Origin: JALYXI01 sp963716685
GTDB lineage: Bacteria > Acidobacteriota > Terriglobia > Bryobacterales > Bryobacteraceae
Assembly (NCBI GenBank): GCA_963716685.1
Contig: CAVQTR010000003.1
Span: 1,054,001 to 1,118,000, forward strand
Length of the DNA: 64,000 bases
Direction: 5' to 3'
In this document: piece by piece, positions 9,098-18,089 of the stretch
Numbering within the stretch: position 1 is the stretch's first letter
Layout of the letters: each line of letters begins with the position of its first letter
Position numbers and translations under genes: made by a program
The notes under the pieces: model-generated
The model's database searches: none
What the model saw: the letters and a program-made list of their open reading frames with translations, nothing else
What the model was told of the DNA's origin: nothing

Positions 9098-10421
9098 GCA
9101 GGGCGGGAACGCTGTCTGGCTCCACGCGGAAGTTGCCGGCGGCTTCCGCCGCTTTGATCGCCTTGCGCCAGACCAGGAGCGCGGGTACGGACATGATGAC
9201 CAGACGGAAAATGACCGCTTCGCCACTCTGAGTCACGAGATAGATGGAAAGGATCGAGAGGATGACATATTCTGTGGTCCAGAAACTCTGCTCGTCCACC
9301 GCTCGCCGCCAGAAGCGGCCGAAGACCCAGCCGATCGCGAAGGCCACGGGCACTTCGAGCCAGGAGAATTCGACCCAGAGGTCCGCGACCATACCGGCGG
9401 CCGCGCCTTTCACCTCGCTCCAGCCCATGACGGATTGGAGTCCGTCGCCCGCTACACCCGCGTTCTGCTCCAGTTCGCCGAGACCGGTATCGGTATATTT
9501 GTTTTTCCAGATTTGCCGGGGAATGGGACGGACCAGAACCTGGGCGGCGTAGCGTCTTCCCCAGTAGCATTTGCCGGTGACCCGGGTAGCCGCGATACAG
9601 CCGGTGCCGAAGATGTATTCGTTGGACTCGTCGGCATTGGTGACAACATCCGACACGTCGGTTTTGAGATTGAAATCGCAGTTCAGGCAGATGCTGCTAC
9701 GGTTCGTCACCAGAAATAACATCAGCAGGCCGAGTCCGCCGCCCGCGAGAATCATGGAGATGACGGATGGTCGTTTGCCGCGGGCAAGATACCAGGACAT
9801 GCCGATGCAAACGGTCATCATGAAAGTGGGACCGCGACGGGCTCCGAGAAGCGCCTGAATGCCCCATGGGAAAGAAAAGAGAGCTACTGCAATCCACCAG
9901 ACTTTGTTTCCAATATCGATTCCTTCCGGCGAAATGAGAAGAAGAAGCCCGACAATGACGAGATAGGCGGCGTCGCGAAGATACCCGTATTCGCTCCATG
10001 TGGCGCCGTAAGAATTGCCGAACGCGCCTGAAATTCCTCCCGATCCGTGGAGGGTGTAAAGCCAGCAAAGGAAGCCAATTCCGCCGACAATGTACGCGCC
10101 TTTATGAAGAGTCTGCCGGCTGGCGCGTGTGGCTGTCCGGGTGACCACACCGGATCGCGCGGCACTTCCGATCAGGGCTCCCAGAACCAGGGCGCTGACG
10201 GTGAGAACAACCATGGTTTGGCAGAAGATGGCTTGATCCATGCTAACGAAGGTAAACAGCGCATTGTCTTTGCTTAGCTTGAGCGGCATGTAGACATACA
10301 TGAAGCCGCACATCGGGAGAATGAGGATTAAGGGGTGAAAAATATCTTTAAATCGTAAATAGGCGATCAATGTGCCAAAAATACAAATGGCGCCCGTGCA
10401 ATAGATCAGAACCGGAAACAT
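9090..10421 (-). CDS. Wzy-like polysaccharide polymerase, membrane protein
   Basis: A 443-residue polytopic inner-membrane protein with about ten or more hydrophobic segments, including IYCTGAICIFGTLIAYL at the start and ILSILSIYLVTQSGEAVIF near the end. A long, mostly soluble loop (about residues 240-345) contains many charged residues and several Cys. This layout is that of O-antigen/oligosaccharide repeat-unit polymerases, which join lipid-linked repeat units in the periplasm. Their sequences vary greatly, so the call rests on topology and on position among glycosyltransferases. It could instead be another large polysaccharide membrane protein, such as a ligase. Confidence 0.65.
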   Translation of the reverse strand: MFPVLIYCTGAICIFGTLIAYLRFKDIFHPLILILPMCGFMYVYMPLKLSKDNALFTFVSMDQAIFCQTMVVLTVSALVLGALIGSAARSGVVTRTATRASRQTLHKGAYIVGGIGFLCWLYTLHGSGGISGAFGNSYGATWSEYGYLRDAAYLVIVGLLLLISPEGIDIGNKVWWIAVALFSFPWGIQALLGARRGPTFMMTVCIGMSWYLARGKRPSVISMILAGGGLGLLMLFLVTNRSSICLNCDFNLKTDVSDVVTNADESNEYIFGTGCIAATRVTGKCYWGRRYAAQVLVRPIPRQIWKNKYTDTGLGELEQNAGVAGDGLQSVMGWSEVKGAAAGMVADLWVEFSWLEVPVAFAIGWVFGRFWRRAVDEQSFWTTEYVILSILSIYLVTQSGEAVIFRLVIMSVPALLVWRKAIKAAEAAGNFRVEPDSVPALHV

Positions 10422-10430
10422 GAATTCTAA

Positions 10431-11642
10431 CTAATTTACTGTAACAAGTTCCCCGGTTGCGCGCGAGATTTTCTTATAGCAATCAACGGCGCGCCTGCCG
10501 TACCGGGCCCAGGTCCATTCGCGCGCGCGGGCCGCGGCGGCACCGCCCATTTCTCTGCGCGCCTCTTCATTGCGCTGCAGAAAGGAAAGGTGGCTTTGGA
10601 GGGTGGCGGCATCGCGAATCGGAACCACAAAACCCTGTTTGCCGGGTTCCATTGCGTCGGCGGCTCCGGTGTTCTCGCTGACGATTACCGGAAGGCCGCA
10701 GGCCATGGCTTCGAGCGTGGCGAGGGAAAAAGAATCGGCAAGCGACGGCAGTACAAAAACCGAGCTGCTGCTGTACAGCTGAGAGAGCTCAATCCTGGGG
10801 GCAACCCCCGCATACCTGAACGAGCCTTCATAACGGGCAAGCACTTTCCGAAACGCGGGGTCGAGCGGACCCACGAGGACCAGTTCGGCTTTGCGGCGAT
10901 CCATTTTTGAGAAAGCTTCGAGGAGATATTGGGGTCCTTTTCGCAGAGTCAGGGATCCGGCAAAGATCACGCGAAAGCAGTCGTCGGGCTTTTCGGCTGG
11001 TTGGAAGTGATCGAGATCGACACCGTACGGCAGCATGAACAGCCTTTCGGCGGGAAAGCCCTGCTCGATATAGGTGCGTTTCGCATGGCTGGAAGGAACA
11101 ATAATCCAATCGGCCAGAGCGAATTCTTCCAGTACTCTTGCTTCGTAGGTGGAACCGGTAATGCGCGGTTCGATATCGAATCGACCGGACTCTTCGCGGA
11201 GTATGCGGCGCTGGAATTCGGGATGTTCCTGCCGGACATCGCAGATGATGACGGCCCCCGCGGCTTTGGCTTTGCGGGCACTTTCCAGGCCGACGCTGCT
11301 CACGAAATGCAGGACGTTGCAGTTTTCGATCAGCCGACGCGCCGCTCTGTCGAACAGGTTGTTGTTCAGCCAATCAGCGCGTTCTCTCGAGATGAGCCGG
11401 GTGCGCGGAAGAACGCGCTGCAGTAACTCGGGGAGCTGAACCTGAGTGACGAGGGAGACTGGAACGTTGTGCAGGCGCCGGCCTTCCAGCTTGCGCCGCG
11501 CCGCCGCGGGAAGCCATCGCGGCGCCTGCTGATCTCCAATCAGTGCGGGCGAAGTGATGTAGCGCTGCAGATAGCCTGCGCCGTGCAGAGCTTCGGCGAG
11601 GTGATGGTAATGAGGAATGTTCGACAGGAGGACGGAGCGCAT
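10431..11642 (-). CDS. GT4-type glycosyltransferase
   Basis: A GT-B glycosyltransferase of 403 residues (MRSVLLSNIPHYHHLAEAL). Recognisable parts are FRVIFAGSLTLRKGPQYLLE, the donor-site region SSVFVLPSLADSFSLATLEA and CGLPVIVSENTGAAD. The first acid of the usual EX7E motif is Asp here (D-SFSLATL-E), a tolerated variant. The stop of the upstream gene and this ATG share one base (TGATG), a sign of coupling. Acceptor unknown. Confidence 0.85.
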   Translation of the reverse strand: MRSVLLSNIPHYHHLAEALHGAGYLQRYITSPALIGDQQAPRWLPAAARRKLEGRRLHNVPVSLVTQVQLPELLQRVLPRTRLISRERADWLNNNLFDRAARRLIENCNVLHFVSSVGLESARKAKAAGAVIICDVRQEHPEFQRRILREESGRFDIEPRITGSTYEARVLEEFALADWIIVPSSHAKRTYIEQGFPAERLFMLPYGVDLDHFQPAEKPDDCFRVIFAGSLTLRKGPQYLLEAFSKMDRRKAELVLVGPLDPAFRKVLARYEGSFRYAGVAPRIELSQLYSSSSVFVLPSLADSFSLATLEAMACGLPVIVSENTGAADAMEPGKQGFVVPIRDAATLQSHLSFLQRNEEARREMGGAAAARAREWTWARYGRRAVDCYKKISRATGELVTVN

Positions 11643-12712
11643 CAGCCGTCACGATCGGGAGAGCTGGTGGTGTACTCGTGCGCAAACCCGACGGTTGGGC
11701 TGCGGCCTGTGTCACCGGGACGCTTATCCCACACGCTTCGCTGGCGGGCGCGCTTCATCCAGGAGTTGGTGAACCATCGCGACAGGTCGCCAAAGCCGGG
11801 TTTTGCCGGTTCACGGTAATCGCCTTCGTTGTTGATGCTGCGGAACCGCATGACATCGTAGCGCCGCCAGGACAACGTGGACATTGGTTGCCGCAGCCGC
11901 AGCGCGTTCGGAAGACCGGCGCTGAACTGGAGTAACGCCTGCGCGTAGGCTTTGAAGCGAAACAGGCGGACGGCATCGATGGCGCCGACGATCAGGACCC
12001 AGCCTGCTTCCACCGGGATATTCACCAGCGGCGCGTGCATAGTGACGGCCCAGAGTTTGTTGCGAATCTGACGTGTCCAGGTCCGTTCCTGATTGCGATT
12101 GCGGGGAGAGACGTGATGATGAATCAGGATTTCCGGGTAGAAGTAGATGACCCAGTCCGCGGCGAGGAGCCTCAAACCGAGTTCTTCCTCCTCCCATTCG
12201 TTGCCGAAGAAATCGCGATAACCCCCGACCTGGCGCAGAGCACGGGCGCGAAAAAAGGCTCCGCATCCGACGAAGGACGCGTGATATTTCGGTTGCAGTT
12301 CGGGCAAGCGGGATGGGAGTTCCTGGCCGTTGAAAACGTAAAAGCTCAAACAGCCCCATGATGGATTGGCCTGCATGACGCCGACGGCCTGGTTGACGGC
12401 ATCGGCGGCGACCGGATGGGAATCATCGTCCAGTTGTAAGAGAAACTCACCCCGCGCCATGGCGAACCCTTCGCTGCGGCGGCGGCACTGGCCGGTGCTG
12501 GTTTCGTGACGGACGAAGACCGCTTCCGGCCAGGATGACCGGACGAGCGGTTTCAAGTCCGCCGTGGAGCCGTCATCGATAACGATGACTTCCAGACGCG
12601 GGTAGTTCTGTCGGCGAATTTGCTGCAGCGTAAGCTTCAGATTGTCCGGCCGGTCCCTGGTGGCGATCAGAATCGTGACCAGGGGGAGATCCGAGGTCAC
12701 AAGCGTATCCAT
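11642..12712 (-). CDS. Family 2 glycosyltransferase
   Basis: A 356-residue GT-A glycosyltransferase. The N-terminus has TILIATRDRPDNLKLTL and VIVIDDGST, and the metal site is LLQLDDDSHPV. A conserved acceptor-side block reads FFGNEWEEEELGLRLL. The C-terminus has moderately hydrophobic stretches that may touch the membrane. It overlaps the upstream family 2 gene by 16 bases. The Glu/Asp pair in the EEEELGLR block fits the catalytic base region of inverting GT2 enzymes. Confidence 0.86.
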   Translation of the reverse strand: MDTLVTSDLPLVTILIATRDRPDNLKLTLQQIRRQNYPRLEVIVIDDGSTADLKPLVRSSWPEAVFVRHETSTGQCRRRSEGFAMARGEFLLQLDDDSHPVAADAVNQAVGVMQANPSWGCLSFYVFNGQELPSRLPELQPKYHASFVGCGAFFRARALRQVGGYRDFFGNEWEEEELGLRLLAADWVIYFYPEILIHHHVSPRNRNQERTWTRQIRNKLWAVTMHAPLVNIPVEAGWVLIVGAIDAVRLFRFKAYAQALLQFSAGLPNALRLRQPMSTLSWRRYDVMRFRSINNEGDYREPAKPGFGDLSRWFTNSWMKRARQRSVWDKRPGDTGRSPTVGFAHEYTTSSPDRDG

Positions 12713-13641
12713 AAAGAAGCGAAACCGGCAGCCTTTCCGCGAAGCAGTTCGCTTAGCAGCGCAAGCCGCTCACGGGTGGCGCCCGCTGCCAGCCAGGCGG
12801 CCGAACTGTACACAATTTCGAACCAGAAAAGGCGGAGGTGATTGGCCAGGCCGGTTCGCCGCATGGTGCGCGACATGATCTGGTAGCGGTTCATCACCAT
12901 GCTCTTTCCCAGCGTCCTCCAGTCGCGGTGTGTGCCTTTGCCCATGTCATGGTGAAAAACGCGCGCCCGGGTGTTGTTGACCAGAGTGCAGGATTGCCCG
13001 ACGCGGGAAGAGATGTCCACATCCTCGGCGAAAGAGTATCCTTCGAACTCGGAAAATCGATGCTGCAGCAATACGGTTCGACGGTAAGCGGTGCACGTGG
13101 AGGGCAGCCAATCGGTTTGCTGCAGGGTGTCTGGCTGATCTTCCGGGAGAAAATTGACCGCAGGCCCGATGAGCTTGCCTGCATAGCTGCCCCTCCACTG
13201 GCCCACGCAGACGGCCAGCAGCAAACGGTTCAAGCCCGTCGGGTTACTGTAAACCTGGTTGGAGATGGTGGCACTTACTCCTCCGATCCGGCAATCGCTA
13301 TCTTTCTCGAAGACTTTCATCATCTCGTCGAGACAACGGCTGTCGAGGTCCACATCATCGTCAAGAAACAGGACAACATCGGAAACGGCCAGCTCCGCAC
13401 CCTCGTTTCTCTGGCGGGCGGCGCTTCGGACCGAACTCCGCCTATAATCGATCGGAGTCTCGACTTCGGACGCAAGGCGGGTTGCCGCGAGTTCAGTTTC
13501 GTCCGTATCTGAGGAATCGACAACGATGACGCGGTGCGGAAGGCGTTCCTGCTGTTCGAGGCTCGCGAGAGTTTTCGCCACGGGCTCCGGCCGGTTGCGG
13601 GTGGCTATCACCACACAACAGCTCAACATGCGCTCAGGCAT
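12697..13641 (-). CDS. Family 2 glycosyltransferase
   Basis: A 314-residue GT-A glycosyltransferase. The start MPERMLSCCVVIATRNRPEP leads into the nucleotide-binding strand, followed by VIVVDSSDTDE, the DXD-type motif VVLFLDDDVDLDSR, and FEGYSFAEDVDISSRVG around the likely catalytic acid. It overlaps its neighbours on both sides (16 and 8 bases). It is a paralogue of the adjacent downstream gene in fold, though not obviously a recent duplicate. Confidence 0.85.
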   Translation of the reverse strand: MPERMLSCCVVIATRNRPEPVAKTLASLEQQERLPHRVIVVDSSDTDETELAATRLASEVETPIDYRRSSVRSAARQRNEGAELAVSDVVLFLDDDVDLDSRCLDEMMKVFEKDSDCRIGGVSATISNQVYSNPTGLNRLLLAVCVGQWRGSYAGKLIGPAVNFLPEDQPDTLQQTDWLPSTCTAYRRTVLLQHRFSEFEGYSFAEDVDISSRVGQSCTLVNNTRARVFHHDMGKGTHRDWRTLGKSMVMNRYQIMSRTMRRTGLANHLRLFWFEIVYSSAAWLAAGATRERLALLSELLRGKAAGFASLWIRL

Positions 13642-14200
13642 TCTGACCGACTTTAATGAGGCGACCGGGTATGCCGGCGATCACCGAACCTGCCGGGAAG
13701 CTTTTTGTGACCACCGCGCCAGCAGCGACAATGCACCTGTCACCCAGCGTGACGTTCCGGAGAATGACGGCCCGGGTTCCGATCCAGCAGCCATCACCGA
13801 TCTTCACCTGGCCAAGCTGCATGCGGGAACTGGCCACCCAGCCGGTCTCGGGCATGGTGTGGTTGGAATCGGTGATATACACACCGGGGCCGAACATATT
13901 ATGATTCCCGATTTCAATCATATTACAAGAATCGATCATACAATCGCGATTAAAGTAATTCGCTCTTCCAATTCTAATTCGAATTTTGTCGTGTGGCGCA
14001 TCAATCGGCCACAACCAGCAGCCTTCCGTTAAAGAATTTTGTTCGCCCAGTTCGATTTGGGAGGCTCGCCGGATGCGAATTCGCTCCAGCCGGCACCGCA
14101 GGCCGATTTTCATCCCCAGCCGGCGCAAAAATGCAATGCGGAGCCTGCTTCGCAAACCTGCCGGCATTCGAAAGCAGAGCGTTTCGAGGGACATCATCAT
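13634..14200 (-). CDS. Hexapeptide acyltransferase
   Basis: A 188-residue left-handed beta-helix acyltransferase, expected to add an acetyl or similar group to a sugar. Hexapeptide turns run from about residue 75 (IRIGRANYFNRDCMI, IEIGNHNMFGPGVYI) to the end (KIGDGCWIGTRAVIL, LGDRCIVAAGAVVT). The His in ITDSNHTM matches the catalytic position of the maltose O-acetyltransferase/WcaF group, and the ending AGIPGRLIK is typical. It starts on the base where the next gene upstream ends its coding region, and it overlaps the downstream glycosyltransferase by eight bases. Confidence 0.85.
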   Translation of the reverse strand: MMMSLETLCFRMPAGLRSRLRIAFLRRLGMKIGLRCRLERIRIRRASQIELGEQNSLTEGCWLWPIDAPHDKIRIRIGRANYFNRDCMIDSCNMIEIGNHNMFGPGVYITDSNHTMPETGWVASSRMQLGQVKIGDGCWIGTRAVILRNVTLGDRCIVAAGAVVTKSFPAGSVIAGIPGRLIKVGQNA

Positions 14201-15267
14201 CAGGAGGAATAGACGTCGGCAGTCAGGGCCGCGATCCTGTCCCAGCCCAGGTTTTGGCAGAGCAGCCGGACTTTCTGCGATAAATCGTCAAGGTTAGTCT
14301 CGGGATTTGCGGCGGCTTCCATTGCGGATCTTAGTCCTTCGGAATCCTCGGGGTCGTACAGCAACTGATCGGCGCCGCAGAGGTTTTCTTTTATGGCCTC
14401 GAAGCGTGGCGCGACAACAGGTTTCCCGAACGAGACCGCCAGCAGCAGGCTTCCCGAAGTGAGGATGCGGAGAAAGGGGAGAACTACGACATCCGCCGCA
14501 CTAAAATAGAGATGGATTTGATCGTCTGGAACGCGATGAAGGTGAAGGTCGATGCCACTGGCGCGTGACGCGAGGCTCTGAATTTGCTTTCCATATTCCG
14601 CGCTAATGGGAGCACCGGCAATGACCAGAGTGGCACGGTTGAACAACTGCGGAGCATTGCTCCAGGCCGAGATCAATCCTTCCAAATTCTTATAAGGGCG
14701 AATCATTCCGAAATAGAGGAAGATGAGTTCGCGGTCACCCCATCCGAGCACCTGTCGCGCATGGTTCCGCTGGACGGGCGCACTGTATGCCGTTCCGTAG
14801 TGGCCATGGGGAATGACGCGCACCATGTCCGCCCGCGGCGCGATCCTTGATTGGATCAGGACCTTTCGCGCCGATTCGGAGTGCACGACAACACTGCTGG
14901 CCAGAAGAGCCACGCACCTTTGAACCAGGCGCTCGGTGGCCGGGAATTGCGACTCGTGAGAGACCTGATTATGAGCGGTCCAGACAACTTTCGAGCCGCT
15001 GAGGCGGACAAGGCCGAGGTCAACCAGCAGTTTCGCGGAATAGAAGCAGTGTTTGAGGAAACTGCTTCCTTTGAGATAAGGGTTCAGCCAGTGCAGGTGA
15101 AGCAGATCCGCCTTAGATTGAGAAGCGGCGCGCCACAGAGGCAGGCCGCGCCGGTAGCCATTTGCAAACGAGACGGAGACACCGAGTTCCTCAAGCGATT
15201 GGGCCAGCAGAGACTGGTAAGGGTTTCCAGCCCGATAGTCCGGCATCATGAGAACACGTTTGGCCAA
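14200..15267 (-). CDS. GT-B glycosyltransferase
   Basis: A glycosyltransferase of about 355 residues. Strands KRVLMMPDYRAGNPYQSLL (first Rossmann domain), LIFLYFGMIRPYKNLEGLI and TLVIAGAPIS mark a GT-B fold. The donor region reads FLRILTSGSLLLAVSFGKPV, with no classical EX7E, as in a subset of GT4-like mannosyl/galactosyl transferases. I chose the TTG at 15267, four bases after the upstream stop, because it keeps the first beta strand. An ATG at 15249 would cut that strand. A longer frame to 15480 overlaps the epimerase and is unlikely. Confidence 0.8.
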   Translation of the reverse strand: MAKRVLMMPDYRAGNPYQSLLAQSLEELGVSVSFANGYRRGLPLWRAASQSKADLLHLHWLNPYLKGSSFLKHCFYSAKLLVDLGLVRLSGSKVVWTAHNQVSHESQFPATERLVQRCVALLASSVVVHSESARKVLIQSRIAPRADMVRVIPHGHYGTAYSAPVQRNHARQVLGWGDRELIFLYFGMIRPYKNLEGLISAWSNAPQLFNRATLVIAGAPISAEYGKQIQSLASRASGIDLHLHRVPDDQIHLYFSAADVVVLPFLRILTSGSLLLAVSFGKPVVAPRFEAIKENLCGADQLLYDPEDSEGLRSAMEAAANPETNLDDLSQKVRLLCQNLGWDRIAALTADVYSS

Positions 15268-15271
15268 GGGC

Positions 15272-16303
15272 TTATCCCAGTAACCGGCGCAGAAGGGCGA
15301 GATTCGCGACGGCCCAGCTATACAGGCGAGTGATACCTTCTTCAATACTCGTCTTCGGCTCCCAGCCGAGGTGCTGATGCGCTTTGCGGATATCGGCGAC
15401 GAAGACCTTTTGATCTCCAGCGCGCCAGTCTTCGACTGCGACGTCAACTTTGCGGCCCAGCAGTTTTTCGAGAAGAGCAACCAATTCGCGAATGCTCAGG
15501 GTATTAGATGAGCCGCCACCGATGTTGAAAACCTGCCCAGCGACCGCTCTGCCGCGGTACACAGCGGACTGATAGGCATCCAGCAAATCGTCGATGAACA
15601 GCACGTCGCGGACCTGTTTGCCATCCCCGTAGATTGATATTTTTTTCCCGAGCAAAGCAGCGATGATGAACCAGGCCACCCAGCCCTGATCCTCGATGCC
15701 GAACTGATTGATGCCGTAAATGCAGGACTGACGGAGACAGACCGTCCGCATGCCGTAAATGCGGGCGTAGTCGATAACGTACTGGTCGCCTGTACCCTTC
15801 GAGCACCCGTAGGGAGAATGAAATGAAATCGAGCGGGTTTCGTCAATCCCGTGCGGGAGGTCGGCATAGTAATAACGGTCCCCGCGGTCTTCGATGCAAA
15901 GGTCTTCCATTTTGCCGTACACCTTGTTAGTGGACGAGTAGACCACAACGGGGTCCATCCGGCAGGTGCGGACGGCTTCGAGAACGTTGAAAGTTCCAAT
16001 TGCGTTGGATTCAAAGTCGTCGCGCGGGTCGGCGATCGACGTGGTGACCGCCACCTGACCAGCCAGGTGAAACACGGCGTTGCAATCGCCGGTTGCAGAA
16101 AACAGATCGGAGACAAAGCGAGCGTCCCGGATGTCGCCGCGATGGAAGGAGAGTTCACCCAGCCGCCGTACGCGCTCCAAATTTTCGTTTGCCCCTTTGC
16201 GGCTTAGATTGTCCACTCCAATCACTGAATGACCCTGCGCGATTAAGCGTTCTGCCAGATTTGAGCCGATGAACCCGGCGACCCCGGTGATGATGAACCT
16301 CAT
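15272..16303 (-). CDS. NAD-dependent sugar-nucleotide epimerase
   Basis: A 343-residue extended short-chain dehydrogenase. The N-terminus MRFIITGVAGFIGSNLAERL holds the GxxGxxG NAD-binding loop. The active-site pair is in SPYGCSKGTGDQYVIDYA (YxxxK), and NIGGGSSNTLSIRELV lies in the substrate domain. The block RQSCIYGINQFGIEDQGWVA is what I know from CDP-paratose/tyvelose 2-epimerases, so that activity is possible. UDP- or GDP-sugar epimerase activity cannot be excluded. The ATG at 16303 overlaps the upstream stop as ATGA. It would supply an activated sugar to the neighbouring transferases. Confidence 0.85.
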   Translation of the reverse strand: MRFIITGVAGFIGSNLAERLIAQGHSVIGVDNLSRKGANENLERVRRLGELSFHRGDIRDARFVSDLFSATGDCNAVFHLAGQVAVTTSIADPRDDFESNAIGTFNVLEAVRTCRMDPVVVYSSTNKVYGKMEDLCIEDRGDRYYYADLPHGIDETRSISFHSPYGCSKGTGDQYVIDYARIYGMRTVCLRQSCIYGINQFGIEDQGWVAWFIIAALLGKKISIYGDGKQVRDVLFIDDLLDAYQSAVYRGRAVAGQVFNIGGGSSNTLSIRELVALLEKLLGRKVDVAVEDWRAGDQKVFVADIRKAHQHLGWEPKTSIEEGITRLYSWAVANLALLRRLLG

Positions 16304-17202
16304 GTATCCATCATCTCTTTGAGAAAGCCGCTTCGCACGAGCCGCGACATTCCCTGGCCGTACATGAGATGCCGGATGGCACCGATGTAATGACGGCAGG
16401 AGCCGCGCGTTTCGCCCTCGAGCTGGACGCGGTACTCGTCGGGGAGCAATTCGGATCCGAAGCGGAAGCTGCAAAGTGCGAAAAGAGTTTGCTCGATACG
16501 CCAGAAGTGATCGAGGATGCCGGGAAGTGCGAGAAATTCCTCGATCCAGTCGAGCCGCAGGGAATCACGATGGATGAGTCCCAGGCCCGAATTAAAGCGC
16601 GGACCCATCTCGAAACCGAGGGTTTGTTTCACGGTCGCGGGATCAACTGTGTACGCGCTTTGCACGTCGGCATTCACTGAGTTCAGCCGGTATCCGGGAT
16701 CTTCGATCCGGCGAAGGAGATCGGAGGGCTCCGCAAAAAAAAGAATGTCGCTGTCAATCAGCAGCATGCGCTCGGCTCGCAAAAAGTGGCGGAAGTCAAA
16801 CAATTTGAGCGAGAGCATGTTTGTCTTGCGCAGTTCAAGGCATCGGGGAAAATTGGCAAGTTCCGGGAGCACGGCCGAATCCGCCTCTGGCCGGAGAATC
16901 ATGCGGGCACGGGGGAAGTGCCGCCGCAGAGCCTGATGGGCGGCTTTGGGCAGCGTCCCGTCATCGTGAATACATAACGCATAGGAACGACGGGAAAAAT
17001 GATAGAAGGTCTTGAGCGTCCAGATCAGGTTGAGCCAATCGCCTGACGAGGTAAGGACGTGAATCTCGCAGGAGGAGTCAGGAGGCAGCGCGACGGTTCT
17101 GGTCAGCAGGATTCGGGGACGCACCATGTCCCGATACCAAGCTACTTTGGGCCCGTGCCGGAGGGTCTTCCTGACTTTGTAGATGAGTGCGCCGGGGCTC
17201 AT
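16300..17202 (-). CDS. Probable GT-A glycosyltransferase of uncommon type
   Basis: A protein of about 300 residues. RMLLIDSDILFFAEPSDLL contains a DxD-like acid pair after a hydrophobic strand, as in family 8-like nucleotide-sugar binding, and RFNSGLGLIHRDSLRLDWI resembles the acceptor/catalytic loop of such enzymes. It lacks the normal N-terminal signature of GT2. It sits between a GT2 gene and the epimerase with four-base overlaps on both sides. I use the ATG at 17202 (ATGA overlap). A GTG at 17220 would add six residues. A glycosyltransferase role is likely but the family is not certain. Confidence 0.65.
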   Translation of the reverse strand: MSPGALIYKVRKTLRHGPKVAWYRDMVRPRILLTRTVALPPDSSCEIHVLTSSGDWLNLIWTLKTFYHFSRRSYALCIHDDGTLPKAAHQALRRHFPRARMILRPEADSAVLPELANFPRCLELRKTNMLSLKLFDFRHFLRAERMLLIDSDILFFAEPSDLLRRIEDPGYRLNSVNADVQSAYTVDPATVKQTLGFEMGPRFNSGLGLIHRDSLRLDWIEEFLALPGILDHFWRIEQTLFALCSFRFGSELLPDEYRVQLEGETRGSCRHYIGAIRHLMYGQGMSRLVRSGFLKEMMDT

Positions 17203-18086
17203 CTGGGGGAGAGGCGCCACTTGCGCGAACGGCTCAGGCGGTGACGAACATCGGGCAAAGCGAGCCAGGCCGGATGACGACTGAGGTTGTGTAGGAAAGA
17301 CTCGGATGCGCCCACATCTTCGCCGGCGTGAAACCGGTCGTAACTAAGCTTGTTGCGCAGTCGGAGCGCCTGCCATGGGTTCAGAGAGGCGCCGGTCAAT
17401 GCCTTGTTTACTATCGTGCGAATTTCAGCGGCAGCCTTCGCCGAGGCCGTGGATTTTTGTGCAGCGTGACGCCGAAATTTGGCGAGCACGCGAGGGATCC
17501 GTTTCACCCGCACGTCGGTTTGGAAGCAACGCACCCAATATTCGTAATCAAAGGCAAGATGAAAAGATTCGTCAAACTGCCCCACACGATCCCACAGAGA
17601 ACGCCGCCAAAAAACTTCCGGCTGCACCCATTGCTTCCGATTCCACCAGACCCCATAAATATCGAGTACATCCGAAAGGGAGGAGATCCGGCCGGAATGG
17701 AACCCTTGGCTCTCGCCCTGAGCTCCGATCCATTCCACTTCGCCGTAGACCAGGTCAACTTCCGGATTCTCCTCGAAGGTGGCCAAAACCGTCTCCGCGG
17801 CCCCGTCCGCAAGCAGGTCGTCAGAGTTTAGGAAGCCGACTATATCGCCGCCCATGGCACGAAACGCACGGTTCAGGCCGTTGGTTTGGCCGCTGTCGCG
17901 CTCCACCTGGATGTGATCCTCGAGGCCGGCAAAGCGGCGCGCGAGAGTGACGGAATCATCCGTTGAACAGGAATCCTGAAACCACCAGCGCACGTGAGGC
18001 CGGTTGCGGGCGAGGGACTCCAGCGTGTGCTGCAGGTAAGTCCCGCCATTCCAGTTGGGAACTGCCAGAGTCAGTACGGGCGGCAT
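17199..18086 (-). CDS. Family 2 glycosyltransferase
   Basis: A 295-residue GT-A glycosyltransferase. The start MPPVLTLAVPNWNGGTYLQ is followed by FQDSCSTDDSVTLAR and the metal site IVGFLNSDDLLADGA. The block NRKQWVQPEVFWRRSLWDRV, with FHLAFDYEYWVRCF, matches the second half of this GT2 subgroup, often found in exopolysaccharide clusters. It begins only three bases after the ABC transporter ATPase gene, linking export and synthesis in one transcript. Confidence 0.86.
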   Translation of the reverse strand: MPPVLTLAVPNWNGGTYLQHTLESLARNRPHVRWWFQDSCSTDDSVTLARRFAGLEDHIQVERDSGQTNGLNRAFRAMGGDIVGFLNSDDLLADGAAETVLATFEENPEVDLVYGEVEWIGAQGESQGFHSGRISSLSDVLDIYGVWWNRKQWVQPEVFWRRSLWDRVGQFDESFHLAFDYEYWVRCFQTDVRVKRIPRVLAKFRRHAAQKSTASAKAAAEIRTIVNKALTGASLNPWQALRLRNKLSYDRFHAGEDVGASESFLHNLSRHPAWLALPDVRHRLSRSRKWRLSPR

Positions 18087-18089
18087 CTC

